From: Takakia lepidozioides
Lineage: Eukaryota > Streptophyta > Takakiopsida > Takakiales > Takakiaceae
Reading direction: 5' to 3'
Assembly: GCA_030704615.1 (NCBI GenBank)
Contig: CM060734.1
Location: 62,204,042-62,268,041, forward strand
Length of the DNA: 64,000 bases
Below, in pieces: positions 10,630-23,300 of the stretch. The notes under the pieces are model-generated. The model worked only from the letters and a program-made list of their open reading frames with translations, was not told the origin of the DNA and ran no database searches. Every line of letters begins with the position of its first letter. Position 1 is the first letter of the stretch. The position numbers and the translations under genes are program-made.

Positions 10630-13558
10630 GTGTGGGTCCAGATTCATCGGCCAGATTTCAAGCACAAGATTACCTATGATTCCCTGTGGATCAATGGCTA
10701 CAAGAAACCTGCATGGGTAGATGGTCAACTAAAGGCAGCAGCTGCAGGGGCACAGTTGATAAAATCAGGCACCTCAACCATGACCACAGCTTCTGGAAGA
10801 GGATCAAGAGAGGGAGTCCACAATGCCTATTCTGGCACTTCTGGGCATGTGAGGATGCTTTGTGAGGCAGGCAGACTGAAAGAGGCTCTACAGACTTTAA
10901 ACCAAGGAGTCATTTCAGCAGATTCAGAAACGTATGTCTGTCTCTTGCATAAGTGCATCAAGGTGAAAGGCCTGGAAGCTGGAAAGCAGGTGCACACTCA
11001 CATTATCCAAAGTGGAGTCACGCCAAATGTTTTTCTCCTCAACACCCTTGTCAACATGTATGTTAAGTGCGGGAGCATCATGGATGCTCACCAAGTGTTC
11101 AACAGAATGCCTCAACGATCTTTGATCACGTGGAATATAATGCTGGCAGGATTTACCAAGCATGGGTGTGGTAGGAATGCTTTGGAGACCTATGAGCAAA
11201 TGATGGGGGAAGGGGTGAAGCCCAACCACATCACGTTTGTGTGCGTTTGCAGTGCGTGTGCAAGCCTGGCAGCCCTGGAAAATGGCAAAGAGGTGCATGG
11301 CGACATCGTCAGAGCTGGAATCATACCAGATGTGATCCTGAACAATACCCTGGTGGACATGTATGCCAAATGTGGGAGCATCGAGCATGCAAAGGGAGTG
11401 TTCGACAATATGGCTGAACGAGATGTGGTGTCATGGAACGCGATGCTTGCAGGGTATGCACAGCAGGGGCGCGGGATGGAGGCTTTGGAGACGTATGAGC
11501 AAATGATGTGCGAAGGGGTGAAGCCCGACCACATCACGTTTGTGTGCGTTTGCAGTGCGTGTGCAAGCCTGGCAGCCCTGGAAAAGGGCAAAGAGGTGCA
11601 TGACGACATCATCAGAGCTGGAATCGGACCAGATGTGATCCTGAACACTGCCCTGGTGGACATGTATGCCAAATGTGGGAGCATCGAGCATGCAAAGGGA
11701 GTGTTCGACAATATGGCTGAACGAAATGTGGTGTCGTGGAATGCGATGCTCGCAGGATATGCACAGCAGGGGCGCGGGATGGAGGCTTTGGAGACATATG
11801 AGCAAATGATGTGCGAAGGGGTGAAGCCCGACCACATCACATTTGTGTGCGTTTGCAATGCGTGTGCACGCCTGGCAGCCCTGGAAAAGGGCAAAGAGGT
11901 GCATGGCGACATTGTCAGAGCTGGAATCGTACCAGATGTGATCCTGAACAATACCCTGGTGGACATGTATGCCAAATGTGGGAGCATCGAGCATGCAAAG
12001 GGAGTGTTCGACAATATGGCTGAACGAAATGTGGCGTCGTGGAACGCGATGCTCGCAGGATATGCACAGCAGGGGCACGGGATGGAGGCTTTGGAGACGT
12101 ATGAGCAAATGATGTGCGAAGGGGTGAAGCCCGACCACATCACGTTTGTGTGCGTTTGCAGTGCTTCTGCAAGCCTGGCAGCCCTGGAAAAGGGCAAAGA
12201 GGTGCATTGCGACATCGTCAGAGCTGGAATCGTACCAAATGTCATCCTGAACACTGCCCTGGTGGACATGTATGCCAAATGTGGGAGCATCGAGCATGCA
12301 AAGGGAGTGTTCGACAATATGGCTGAACGAGATGTGGTGTCGTGGAGTGCGATGCTCGCAGGGTATGCACAGCAGGGGCGCGGGATGGAGGCTTTGGAGA
12401 CATATGAGCAAATGATGTGCGAAGGGGTGAAGCCCGACCACATCACGTTTGTGTGCGTTTGCAGTGCGTGTGCAAGCCTGGCAGCCCTGGAAAAGGGCAA
12501 GGAGGTTCATGGCGACATCATCAGAGCTGGAATTGTACCAGATGTGATCCTGAACAATACCCTGGTGGACATGTATGCCAAATGTGGGTGCATCGAGCAT
12601 GCAAAGGGAGTGTTCGATAATATGGCTGAACGAAATGTGGTGTCGTGGAACGCGATGATCGCAGGATATGCACAGCATGGTTGTCATAGGGAGGTCGTGC
12701 AACTATTTGAAGGAATGCAAAAGAACGGCTTGAAGCCGGAGAGTATCACCTTTATATGTGTTCTCTCTGCATGCAGCCACGCTGGCCTACTGAATGAAGG
12801 AAGACGCTACTTTGATTCCCTGAGTCAAGATCATGGTGTCACTCCGACAGTAAAGCACTTTGGCTGCATGGTGGACCTTCTTGGACGTGCGGGACAACTG
12901 GATGAGGCAGTGGACCTGATTAATAAAATGCCCGTCAATCCAGATGCTGTGGTGTGGAAGGCCTTGCTTGGTGCCTGCAGAATCCATGGCAATGTGGAGA
13001 TGGCTGAACGTGCAGCAACATCTATCCTCATGGGATGAACAGGATGCCGCGACGTATGTGTTGCTCTCAAACATCTATGCTGCAGCTGGCAGGTGGGATG
13101 ATACTGCAAAGGTGAGAAAAATGATGAAGGTCAAAGGGGTTAGAAAGGAGCCAGGTCGCTGCTGCATTGAGGTTGACAACAGGGTGCACACCTTCGTTGT
13201 AGCTGACAAGTTGCATCCCAGAATTAAGGAAATCCATGCTGAGCTGAGAAGATTGTCTGGGCAGATGAAGAAGGCGGGGTATGTGCCTGACACGCGCTTT
13301 GTATTGCATGATGTGGGGGAGGAGGAAAAGGAATTTTCTCTTTGCCACCACAGTGAGAAGCTGGCCATTGGTTTTGGGCTGATCAGCACGACCCCCAGGA
13401 CACCTCTCCGTCTCATCAAGAATCTTCGAGTGTGTGGTGACTGCCACACCTCCACCAAATTCATCTCAAAGATTGTTGGCCGAGCAATTGTTGTACGGGA
13501 CGCTAATCGCTTTCACCACTTTGAAGATGGGATTTGTTCTTGTGGGGATTACTGGTGA
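10630..13558 (+). CDS. PPR-PLS protein with E/E+/DYW tail fused to an OSB PDF motif (one 2-nt frameshift)
   Basis: Residues 1-45 are the second half of an OSB PDF motif (RPDFKHK, SLWING, KPAWVDGQL), followed by Ala-rich sequence. A PLS-class PPR array then starts near TYVCLLHKCIKVKG. Five consecutive L-S-P modules are nearly identical (303-bp period), followed by P2-L2-S2, E, E+ and DYW motifs. The DYW deaminase keeps HSEKLA (HxE), CGDCH and the canonical C-terminal CSCGDYW. At about 13030 the frame shifts within the E domain: 'atcctcatggg' here versus 'atcctcaagtggg' in the dead paralog at 28.76 kb, a 2-base deletion. The first frame therefore stops at 13038, and the E+/DYW part reads in a second frame to 13558. 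Predicted role is organelle RNA C-to-U editing. ATG at 10780 (MTTASGRG) is an alternative start without PDF residues. A sequencing error at the indel is possible. Confidence 0.85.
11227..12741 (+). repeat. Five 303-bp (101-codon) tandem repeats coding L-S-P PPR modules
   Basis: Units start at 11227, 11530, 11833, 12136 and 12439, each with HITFVCVC, and each codes 35+31+35 residues. They are nearly identical apart from scattered changes; the last P motif is diverged. This indicates recent expansion by unequal crossing-over or gene conversion. Confidence 0.95.
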
Positions 13559-13888
13559 AAGGATGTTTTCTTGGAAAGATGCGAGAGTCTTGCATCATTC
13601 AGTGATCTGTGTAGCTACTCAGATCATCCACCATTTCCTGAGAGTATTGACCATGATGTACTGTTGAGTGCATTTCCTGTGGCTTATCCACGGGAAATGA
13701 TAGTGGGGTCTACCCGGCATAGGTGGGAAGTCAGCCCATAATTGCACTTGACTGAAGGGATGATATTGGATTGACTTTGGTGACAGTAGATGGAAATCAG
13801 AGTGCTGTCCTAATTCTGGGTTTGGGTGGTGGAGCTTCTCCAAAGCTTGAAGATGGAATATCAGTTAGGAGCATGAATGTTCATTCCA
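13559..13888 (+). other. Probable 3' UTR of the PPR gene up to a duplication breakpoint
   Basis: No coding motif. The junction with the SNF2-derived segment is at about 13888, where 'aatgctcacctta' starts homology to 41108. Confidence 0.5.
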
Positions 13889-16800
13889 ATGCTCACCTTA
13901 TATTTGGCAGAAATAGCGTTTAGAATTCCACAATGCAAAATAACCATTCTACTTCAACGAGATTTTTTTTTGAAATACACAACTGTATAGCTTTACAAAA
14001 ACTAGATTACTACTGAATTCATCGAACTATATCAACTGTCAATGGCACTTGGAAAGAGTTGGGGATGGTGAATTGGTTCTATCGGAAAGGCGGATAGATT
14101 TTACCCTCTATTATGACCTCTTTCCCCTACCAGTGGGCATTACCTACAACTAGCTAGCTGGAAATCCAAACTGGGGGGTTTGTTGCTAAAGGGATATAGC
14201 TGAGAACTCATGGCCATGAAGGTACCTCCTCGGTCATAATTGCAGAGCATAGCAGATTTGGTACATTTCGTGATGTCTTAGCCTCAGTGAAGTCAAATAG
14301 CTTTATCGAGGTATAGGGTGTAGTCTAGAATACTGTATCATCAAGAGTCTTCACAAGACGCTCAATTTGGCTTCGCAAATGCAGCACTTTAAGCCGCACA
14401 TATCACGAGTGCTTGAGGCTTGCAAGTCTGCAGTGGCAGCTGCCAAAACGCCCCCTCTTCTGATACAAACCATAACCCAATAATGAGGATACTAGGTTGC
14501 ATCAAACTGAGAAACTTGATAACAACATTATCCCACTATCAGAAACATAGGAATATTTCTGTGCCAAAAAAAGCAGAATTTTGAAGCACACACAAAAGAA
14601 AAGACCAAGCAAACCATGCCTGGCAGCAGGTATGCTCTTTCACACTCCAATGCTCTTCCTTGAATTGTTGTCCAGTGTATGCTGGATTCCTATGGACAGG
14701 ACAGTGCATCATGTTAGATTCATTGTGCCTTGCTGGAGCATTCCAGTTTGTTTGATTCAAAGTCGCCAGCCAGTGGTTCATTAGTAGCCGAAGACAGCTT
14801 CATATAAAGTTCATGCTACACAAACACCACAAATGCTAGGGTCAATGTGTATCATACTTTTAGACACTGTAGAAAATTGAAGACATTACCTGACACCCAT
14901 CCATGCTTCAAAGTGCCACACATTGTGAAAAAACTCCCACAAAAGGTCTTAGATTTGTTGACCGGCTTTTGTTCTTTCTCATGAATAGAAATGGATGAAA
15001 TGAAATGATTCTTAAAACGTCTGTGGAAAGCTCAAAGAGCCTAGGGACAAAGCCCAAGGCTTCCTACAACCTCCGGACCATCTTGTCAAACAGGAAATGA
15101 AATGAAATGAAATGGTGCTTTATAACGTCCACGGAAAGCTCATAGAGCTTATGGGACAAAATGGAAGAAAACATGAGAGAGGAACAAATCCAGAAACCAA
15201 GAATAACAATTAATGTTCTAGGGTGAAGGCCTCGTGCAGGTAGGCTGCCAAGTAAGGAAGGAAGGAAGTTTATTACATCCACAGGAAGCTTAAGGAACTT
15301 ATGGGACAAGGAAAAGAGAAAAGAGAAAAGAGAACAGAGAAGTTGGGCCTGCAACAACCAGCAACCACGATTAAATTTACTTCTACCATGCCCCTCCCCA
15401 CAGTAAGGTGTGGAGTTACAGATACAAGCATTGGCACCTTCGGAATATTTGAACACCGGTGCCTTTTCTATGTCCATGGACAAAAACCTCAATCAGGAGT
15501 ACGCTTCTTACTTCTTGCTGAACCATCAGTCTTTGGATACTGTAGCAATCTATAGGATTTGTGCACAATCATGTGTGTCTCAAAGGGAAATTGTATTGCA
15601 CCATGCAAAACAATCTCCATTTGTCACAGATGTTACTGGTTATGATATTGCTGTTTGTAGTTCACATAATTTTGCACCGTGTGAAGTACATACCTGCTGT
15701 CCAATTCAGATTGAACAAATAAACACTCTATAAGCTTCTTCGTATGGCGCTATATTAATGCCTGCATTCTGCCCAATGGCAGACTAATGAATTGACTTTA
15801 ATTGCATTTAGGGTCCACATGAGCCAGGCAGAAGGAGGTCATGTAAATAAAAGCTAGATGGTGTGCGATGTCATTTTGAGGCACTTATCCCAAATCAATT
15901 CATCGACAAATTTAAAAAGCATCAGGCCTCTTGGAGTTGTACGACACAAAGCCAAACAAAAGCCACTGGTCGCCAGAGGAATTTTCATCAGAGGGGAGCA
16001 AGTTGTGAACTTCAACGTGGGAACGCTAATGGGATGGATGTTTGTGGGACATTACTCCCGGGTTTGATGGTGGTGTTTGCTTGTACCTTGGCTCCCAGGT
16101 AACAGCAACATCTTGCTCATCAGGACCAGGGGCGGCAACGGTTCTGCTGCTTTGGAAAAGAGAAGATCATGATGGCTCACCCGCAATCCCCCGACTCTCC
16201 AAACCATGAATGTGCTCCTCCAACCCTTCATCACTGCACAAAATCAACATTGGCTCCAGAATGTTGGACAGTCTCTGATCCCAGAGCCAAACTGCCAACT
16301 CATAGATTCAGTCAAGATTCAACTCAGCAAGTAGAATAAAACAGTAGCTAATGAAAAGCTTACAAAGCTTACATCTGGTGTTGACTGGCGTGCTCTTTGT
16401 GCAGCTGCTGCTGTGTCAGAGACACATCAAAACCGGTCTTTGGGACAGTGAACAATTCTCTCAAATCCTGCACCCAGTTCAGTAAAGGTTACTGTTAACT
16501 CGTCCTCCTCTCACTGGTTGCTATCCTAAGCACCAAGGTGATTCCAGTTTGAGTTTCCATACCCTGGTAGTAGACAAATCCAGGAGGTTCATATCCTGTC
16601 AGGACTATACCTCGAGGGTATGTCATAAGCAACATTTCAAGGGAATGGTCAAAAAGTACCACCTAAGAGAGAAGCACAAATGTGGGACCTGCTGTGAAAA
16701 GTAGCGCATCTGTTCTTTATTTTCTGTTGCCACCTTCATCAGGCCTCCCTTGAAAACCTGCCCTCAGCCCACACACATCATTCAGAGATTGTCTACAAAC

Positions 16801-16935
16801 ACTTGGCATGCCATTAGGCAATTAGTACAGAAGTCAAAGTTTTGATGTAGCAGGGATCTTCCAGTTACTTCTGAATCAGAAGCAGTATCTGAGAGCAGGT
16901 CAAAGAAATGGGTGTCATACCTGCTTGCGGTAGAT
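13889..16935. repeat. Segmental duplication, copy A (direct partner 41108-44374)
   Basis: Long stretches are nearly identical and in the same order in both places, for example 'tttagaattccacaatgc', 'acctacaactagctagctgg', 'gccgaagacagcttcatata' and 'gagccaggcagaaggaggtc'. Homology ends at the exon/intron boundary of the motif VI exon (16921-16935; 44374). Confidence 0.9.
14990..15310 (-). mobile_element. Nested LINE 3'-end relics
   Basis: Three short segments read on the minus strand as LINE ends: 'cataagctctatgagctttc' with 'ataaagcaccatttcatttc' (15095-15150), a variant ending 'gaatcatttcatttc' (14990-15060), and one ending 'aacttccttccttcc' (15255-15310). The same series occurs at 42180-42400. 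Confidence 0.55.
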
Positions 16936-17090
16936 TTTCTCTTCAATCGTACCACATGTCATGAGGCGATACACCACCACATCCTTCATTTGCCCAATTC
17001 GATATGCCGGATCCACACTTTGATTGTCAGTGCTGAATAACCGCCCCAAAAAGGGATTAGAAGCTTCACTGACCAAGAACTAAAGGGAAA

Positions 17091-17140
17091 TGAAATGAAA
17101 TGGTGCTTTATAACGTCTGCGGAAAGCTCATAGAGAACTA
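17091..17140 (-). mobile_element. LINE 3' tail at the SNF2 deletion site
   Basis: 'gaaatgaaatggtgctttat' with 'aacgtctgcggaaagctcat' matches the LINE terminus at 42340. It sits where SNF2 motifs III-V should be encoded. Confidence 0.6.
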
Positions 17141-17775
17141 AAGGGAATCAGACAAAAATGCAGTATTAGAACCAGGCCTAAGTCACTGAGAGAAAGGATT
17201 AAGAAACAGTAAGGTGACTGTTCCTTCATGTAGATGTAAGATGAAGCTCTCTGAATGAGAGATACAGACTGTTATCTTTAAGTGGCAAACAAGTATGTGC
17301 TAAAAAGGAAGTAACTAAGTTTACAGACCTCGTCAAGAATAATGTAATCCCAAGTAATGATGTCTTCGCTGGTGTCCCCAAAGCCATCCCTCCCAGTGAA
17401 GTCCCCTCTGAGCTCCTTTGAGTGGCAGCGCACTAGGTCATATGTGGTTATCAGCACTCCTCCCCTCTGAGCTTGCCCGTTTGTCAGTTTGCCATTAACA
17501 ATCTCTACCAATCAGTGTGGGATGCCAAAGAAACCTTATCCTACTACAACCAAATCATACAGACATTATATACTCTTGTTCCATTGCTGACAAAAGAGAC
17601 CGGCTAAAAAGACCCAGCAGCAGCAACAAGTGTATGTATTGTCATGAAAAGTGTGCAGGCAAAATTGTTACCTGGAGGACTCCTTGCAGAGCAAATTCAC
17701 GTGCCTTTGCTGATGTACCTGAATAACTGCATGACTTGTACCAAAAGCCTCATTAGTGATGACAGGAAGCACGCC

Positions 17776-17870
17776 AACCCTTTCCCAATCTTAAGGGTGA
17801 CCTGAAGGGCCTACCTACCCTGGGCACTAGACTGAAATTTATCAAAATCATGGGGTCTGTTTTAACACGA
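17776..17870 (-). mobile_element. Scrap of LINE C-terminal coding sequence
   Basis: The minus strand resembles 'LKGLPTLGTRLKF' of the LINE fragment at 30.65-31.77 kb, in a damaged frame, inside a SNF2 intron. Confidence 0.4.
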
Positions 17871-20329
17871 TATAACTCTTTGCCATGAAGGCATTGAAAG
17901 AGAACAATCCCAGAAACCTCACCCGGGAATCTGGGGCGGTGGTGAAAAGATGGAAAAACATCAGATGCACTCACTCTTGCGTCTTGCGTGCAAGACCAAC
18001 CGTTGACAGCTCTTTAGCCCACTGTGCAATCAGTGTCTTGGGAACCACAATGGGTGCACACTTGATAAGCTGAGAATGAAAGAGTCCAGCAAGGAAGGAT
18101 GCTATCTGCACTCAGTAAACAACAATCAAAGTCAGCAGATGATACAGATGCCAGGGCTATGCAGTGTAGACAAACTGCAATGTCTCTGCATACATACTCA
18201 CATCCAGCAACAATCCAATCTGCAAACAACACATCTACCAAGTGCTCAAATGCTCAGAGAGGGGCACATGCAAAAATGTCATTCTTACCAAGAACAGCAG
18301 ATTCCATTCATTCTACAGAGCTTAGATTTATCACAAACTGCCTATTTGACACTATGTTTACCTTCCAAACCACCAAAAATGTATTTGACATGGCACTAAC
18401 AATTATGCTCACCTGCATAGTTTTACCAAGACCCATGTCATCACGTAGAATGCCTCCCATGCATTTACAGTGCAGTCCCCACAACCACTTGATCCCCTCA
18501 CGCTGATGGGGGTAGAGCATCTTAGCAATTTTGGCATTAAGCTTGTAGCATCGACTACCATCAATCAATTCCATGTCAGCTTCTGTGCCCTGTTTAGAAG
18601 CAAATCCATTGAATGTAGAGGGTGGCAGCTTTGGAGGCAACACAGCTTGATCAACCCCTGTGTTGCAGTTCAACAGCACTGGTGCACCATCATCACCGTC
18701 ATCCGCAGATGTACATTCCTTGGAAAAGGAAGACTTCCCAATACTAGAGCTGCCAGGTTTGGTGCTTTCTGAACCCCTCTCCACCTCAATCGTCAGCTTT
18801 TGCTGGACAAAGCCTTTTTTCTCACAGGCTGATGCTGGCATACCTCCTTCTTTGCACAGTCACCGTGAACGTCCGGAGAGCCTTAGGAGAACGTCGTTTC
18901 TGACGTTCCTGCTGTAAAAAAAAAGAAACGTAGGGAAAACGTTTAGATTTGGATGATAATTGTTTCATCCAAAATTTGATTGGATGAAAACTCGGGCAAC
19001 AAACCCTAGAGCCCTGCTGAAACAGATTCTGTCGAAATCAGGCAACTACGTTCATTGCTCATGCCGTTTTCTGTTACGTTTTCTAGTTTCCTCTTCTATG
19101 AGGACGCCCATTTTTTACGTTTTCAAGCATTGATTTTGTGAACTCGTTTTCCGTTCGCGGTGACTGGGCTTCTTTGAATGAACTCTGCAACTCGTTCCTT
19201 TGTTTCCTGCTGGACAAACCACCTGGGCAGATTGAATGCTTGGCCCGGAGAGTCACACAGCTAAGGCTCCCACTCAACCCATCAGACAAACCAGCTTCAT
19301 CTTCTGAAGCCCCATCTGCCTTTGCATGACTGTATGTCCTCTCCAATCTTAGCTTCTCGGAGACATCCAGAACTTTGACACGTTGACTTAGACCTGGATA
19401 TAATGCAAGTATGAATAGAATCAATTGACATATATACATTGCTGTTGGCACAAGGATCACGCACTCATTACCATGAACACATAAGGATAAAATCCATGTA
19501 TGGAAGGGGTCAATCGGCAGAGAAGTCAATCTGCAGAGAAATCAAGACATGATTAACTTGTATCACCAGCGGCAAAACTATCCAGAAATCTATGACACTT
19601 CTCCATTTTGATTGGCTGACAATGTGTGGTAAGCATCATGGCTGTTTGTCGATATGATACTTATCTTTGAAATTGACTATCTTTTCTCTTTGGATAACAG
19701 GGCTATACAGCTTAGGGGACTTCAAACTGCAAACTTACCTGCTCTTAAGTTCAAAGCCGAGAAACTCAAATTGGCAGTGTCGTCGTCACCATCATCAAGA
19801 CTTATTACTCCACTTCCTTCTGGATCTGTCAGCAGTTTAGAGTCTTCTCTTTTGGCTTCTGCTTCGAACAGCTGCTCCAAATCCAGCAATGTCCGAAGCA
19901 AACATTTCCAGCATTCCACTTTCACAAATATACGATAATTTTCCAATTTCAATTGTGAAATTGGAGAAGGGTTAGAAAGAGCTCGACTAGGCGGAGGGCA
20001 TTTCTTCAAACGGCGCATCCAGGTGATCTCTAGAGCGTTCTCCAGTGAGAATCCCAGGAAAAAAGGCGAGCATATTTCAGAGTTCTTGAAAGAACCCTTT
20101 GTGTGCCAAGACCAAGAGGGATTGATTTATAATTGTCCTAGGGTGAGCATAGAACACTTCGTTTAGCAAGCGGGGTTGCTTCAGATTGCTGGCTGGTGCT
20201 AGAGTCCAATGTAGGCTATTGGCTCCTGTTTAGTACCATGATTTGGTATTCTTCTTGATGTTTACAAGGTTCTTGCGAGAGTCAGCTTGGTCTTGCCAGG
20301 CCGTGTTTCAGGCCTGCTTATCTGCACTG

Positions 20330-23300
20330 TGGTGGTTCTCACAGACCGATCCGACATTACCTGACTACGGACACAAGCAGCACACACAAGAGGTCCTTTT
20401 GGGTTGATGGTCTCCATGGGTCATGACACAACGTCAGGACAATGTGGTGAGGGCACCTTCTTCTTCAACCTATTTCCGCCTGTTTTTCCCTCTCATCAGA
20501 CTCGGCCCATATTGAATTCTGTAAGTTAGCTCGTTGGGTGGATCTGTGGTGGTTTGGAGTGACTTGGACAAGTTACTGCCGATGTGGCAGCAGGAAACTA
20601 TCCAATAACAGATAACAGAGATGAGGAGAAAGCTTTGGAATGAACACTTTTCCGACCTCGGTCAATGGTACTAGGACAATGGAGACAAAAAGGTGAATGC
20701 ATGTTGGACTACAGAGAGAAGCAGATGCAATTCAGATTACCTATGATTCCCTGTGGATCAATAGCTACAGAAACCTGCATGGGTAGATGGTCAACTAAAG
20801 GCAACAGCTGCAGCGGCACAGTTGATAATACAGGCACCTCAACCATGACCACAGCTTCGGAAAGAGGATCAAGAGAATGAGTCCACAATGCCTCTTCTGG
20901 CACTTCTGGGGCATGTGAAGATACTTTGTGCGGCAGGCAGACTGACAGAGGCTCTACAGACTTTAAACCAAGGAGGCATTTCAGCAGATTCAGATACGTA
21001 TGTCTGTCTCTTGCTTAAGTGCATCAAGATGGATGGTCTGGAAGCTGGAAAGCAGGTGCACACCACATCATCCTAAGTGGATTCACGCCAAATGTTTTTC
21101 TACTCGACACCCTTGTCAACATGTATGTTAAGTGCGGGAGCATCATGGATGCTCACCAAGTGTTCAACGGAATGCCTCAACATCTTTGATCACGTGGAAT
21201 ATAATGTTGGCAGGATTTACCAAGCATGGATGTAGTAGGAATACTTTTGGACACCTATGAGCAAATGTTGCGCGAAGGGGTGAAGCCCAACCACATCACA
21301 TTTGTTTGTATTTGCAATACGTATGCAAGCCTGGGAGCTCTGGAAAAGCGGAGAGAGGTCCATGGTGACATCACCAAAGCTGGAATTGTACCAGATGTGA
21401 CACTGAACAATACCCTTATGGACATGTATGCCAAATGTGGGAGCATTGAGGATGCGGAGGGAGTGTTGAACACTATGGCTAAACAAGATGTGACACGGGT
21501 TGGAGTGGACACATCGTCACGTGCAACACAGGCTTTTTCTGTGGAGCGACGGACTGAACAACACATCGGATTGTACCAGATGTCATTCTGAACTCTGCCC
21601 TGGTGGACATGTAAGCCAAATGTGGGTGCATTGAGGATGCAAAGCAAGGAACTTATGTGTACTCTACGAAGGGGTGGAGCCCAACCACATCACCTTAGTT
21701 TGTGTTTGCAATGCGTGTGCAAGCTTGGGAGCCCTGGAAAAGGGGAAAGAGGTCCATGGTGACATCGTCAAAGCTGGAATTGTACCCGATTTTATTCTGA
21801 ACAATACTCGTGGACGTGTATGCCAAATGTGGGAGCAGGATGCGAAGGCAGTGTTGAACTATATCGTTGAATGAAATGTGGTGTCGTGGAACGTAATGCT
21901 TGCAAGGTATGCACAGCAGTGGCGTGGGATGGAGGCTTTGGAGACCTATGAGCAAATGATGGGGGAAGGGGTGAAGCCCGACCACATCACGTCTGTGCGT
22001 TTGCAAGCCTGGCAGCCTTGGAAATGAGCGAAGGGGTGCATGGTTGCATCGCAAAAGCAGGAGTTGGTGAGAAGAATGATGAAGGTCAGAGGGGTTAGAA
22101 AGGAGCCAGGTCCCTGCTGCATTGAGATTTGCAACAGACCTTCGCTGTAGATGACATGGTGCATCCCAGAATTAAGGAAATCCATGCTGAGCTGAGAAGA
22201 TTGTCTGGGTAGTGAGAAGCTGGCCATTGGTTTTAGGCTGATCAGGTTTGTGTGCATTTGCAGTGCGTGTGCAAGCCTGGCAGCCTTGGAGAAGGGCAAA
22301 AATGTGCATGGTTGCATTTCCAAAGCTGGAATTGTACCAGATGTGATTCTGAACAATACCCTCATGGACTTGGATGCCAAATATGGGAGCATTGAGGATG
22401 CGGAGGGAGTGTTCATGCTTGCAGGATATGCCAGCAGGGGCGCAGGATGGAGGCCTTGGAGACCTATGATCAAATGATGGGGGAAAAGGTGAAGTGCAAC
22501 CACATCACGTTTGTGTGCGTTGGCAATGCTTGTGCAAGCCTGGCAGCTCTGGAAAAGGGAAAAGTGTGGGTCCAGATTCAGCAGCAGCGACACAATTCAT
22601 AAAATCAGACACTACTAATGAAGGCACATTCTTCAAAACATTTCACCCTGTTTTCCCCTCTTATCGAAATCGTACTTAATGTTGATTTTTTCAAGTTACT
22701 GGTTGAGTGAACCTTTGATAGTTTGCAATGCATGTGCAAGCCTGGCAGCTCTGGAGAAGGGCAAAGAGGTCCATGGTGACATTGTCAGAGCTGCAATTGT
22801 ACCACATGTCATTCTGAACAATACCCTCGTGGACATGTATGAAGGGAACAGTATGGCTGAACGAGATGTGGTGTCGTGGAACTCGATGCTTGCAGGGTAT
22901 GCACAGCAGGGGCACTGGATGGAGACTTTGGCACCAGATGTTGTACTTGGCACACTATGTAAACCCAGTAAGACCAGGGAGTAGTTGAGCAGCTCAGTCT
23001 CAACCCTTTCCTAGTGCCAACAAACTCTGATGTGGATTCACGCCAAGAAAGGTCTGGAAGCTGGAAAGCAGGTGCACACTCACAAGCATTGCAGGGTATG
23101 CACAGCAGGGACGTGGGATGGTGGATTTGGAGACCTATGATCAAATTATGTGGGAACAACCACATCATGTTTTTGTGTGATTGCAATGCTTGTGCAAGCC
23201 TGGCAGCCCTGGAAAAGGTCAAAAAGGTCTATGGTGACATTGTCAAAGCTGGAATTGTAGCAGATGTCATTCTGAACTGTGCCCTGGTGGATATATATGC

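Larger units (their letters stand above)
13889..20018 (-). pseudogene. CHR24/ERCC6L-like SNF2 ATPase, copy A, internally deleted and 3'-truncated
   Basis: Exons read on the minus strand: 20018-19739 (start codon, acidic linker, donor GTAAGT); 19393 to about 19100; about 18841-18413 (YKLNAKIAKMLYPHQ, helicase motif I DDMGLGKT); 18105-17975 (IVVPKTLIAQWAKEL, motif Ia); 17726-17672 (YSGTSAKAREF); about 17467-17329 (GGVLITTYDLV, motif II start WDYIILDE); 17032-16921 ([15 protein letters not shown], motif VI); 16757-16689 (VFKGGLMKVATENKEQ); 16467-16373 (DLRELFTVPK, TQQQLHKEH); and about 16250-16100 (VSHHDLLFSKAAEP). The match is to plant CHR24/PICH-type DNA translocases. Between motif II and motif VI only about 300 bp remain, partly a LINE tail (17091-17140), so motifs III-V (about 350 residues) are missing. 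A 2-nt deletion relative to copy B breaks the exon near 16178. The final exon (KLPDGGANIKKK) is absent; homology stops at 13889. Exon 2 and exon 3 boundaries are approximate. Confidence 0.8.

Noticed and set aside
11190-12702. Long minus-strand frames (423 and 436 codons) opposite the PPR array
   Set aside because: They mirror the 303-bp repeat of the plus-strand PPR gene and have no independent motif; shadows of the tandem repeat.
11227-12741. CRISPR-like or satellite array
   Set aside because: The repeat unit is 303 bp with no spacers and codes PPR modules in frame.
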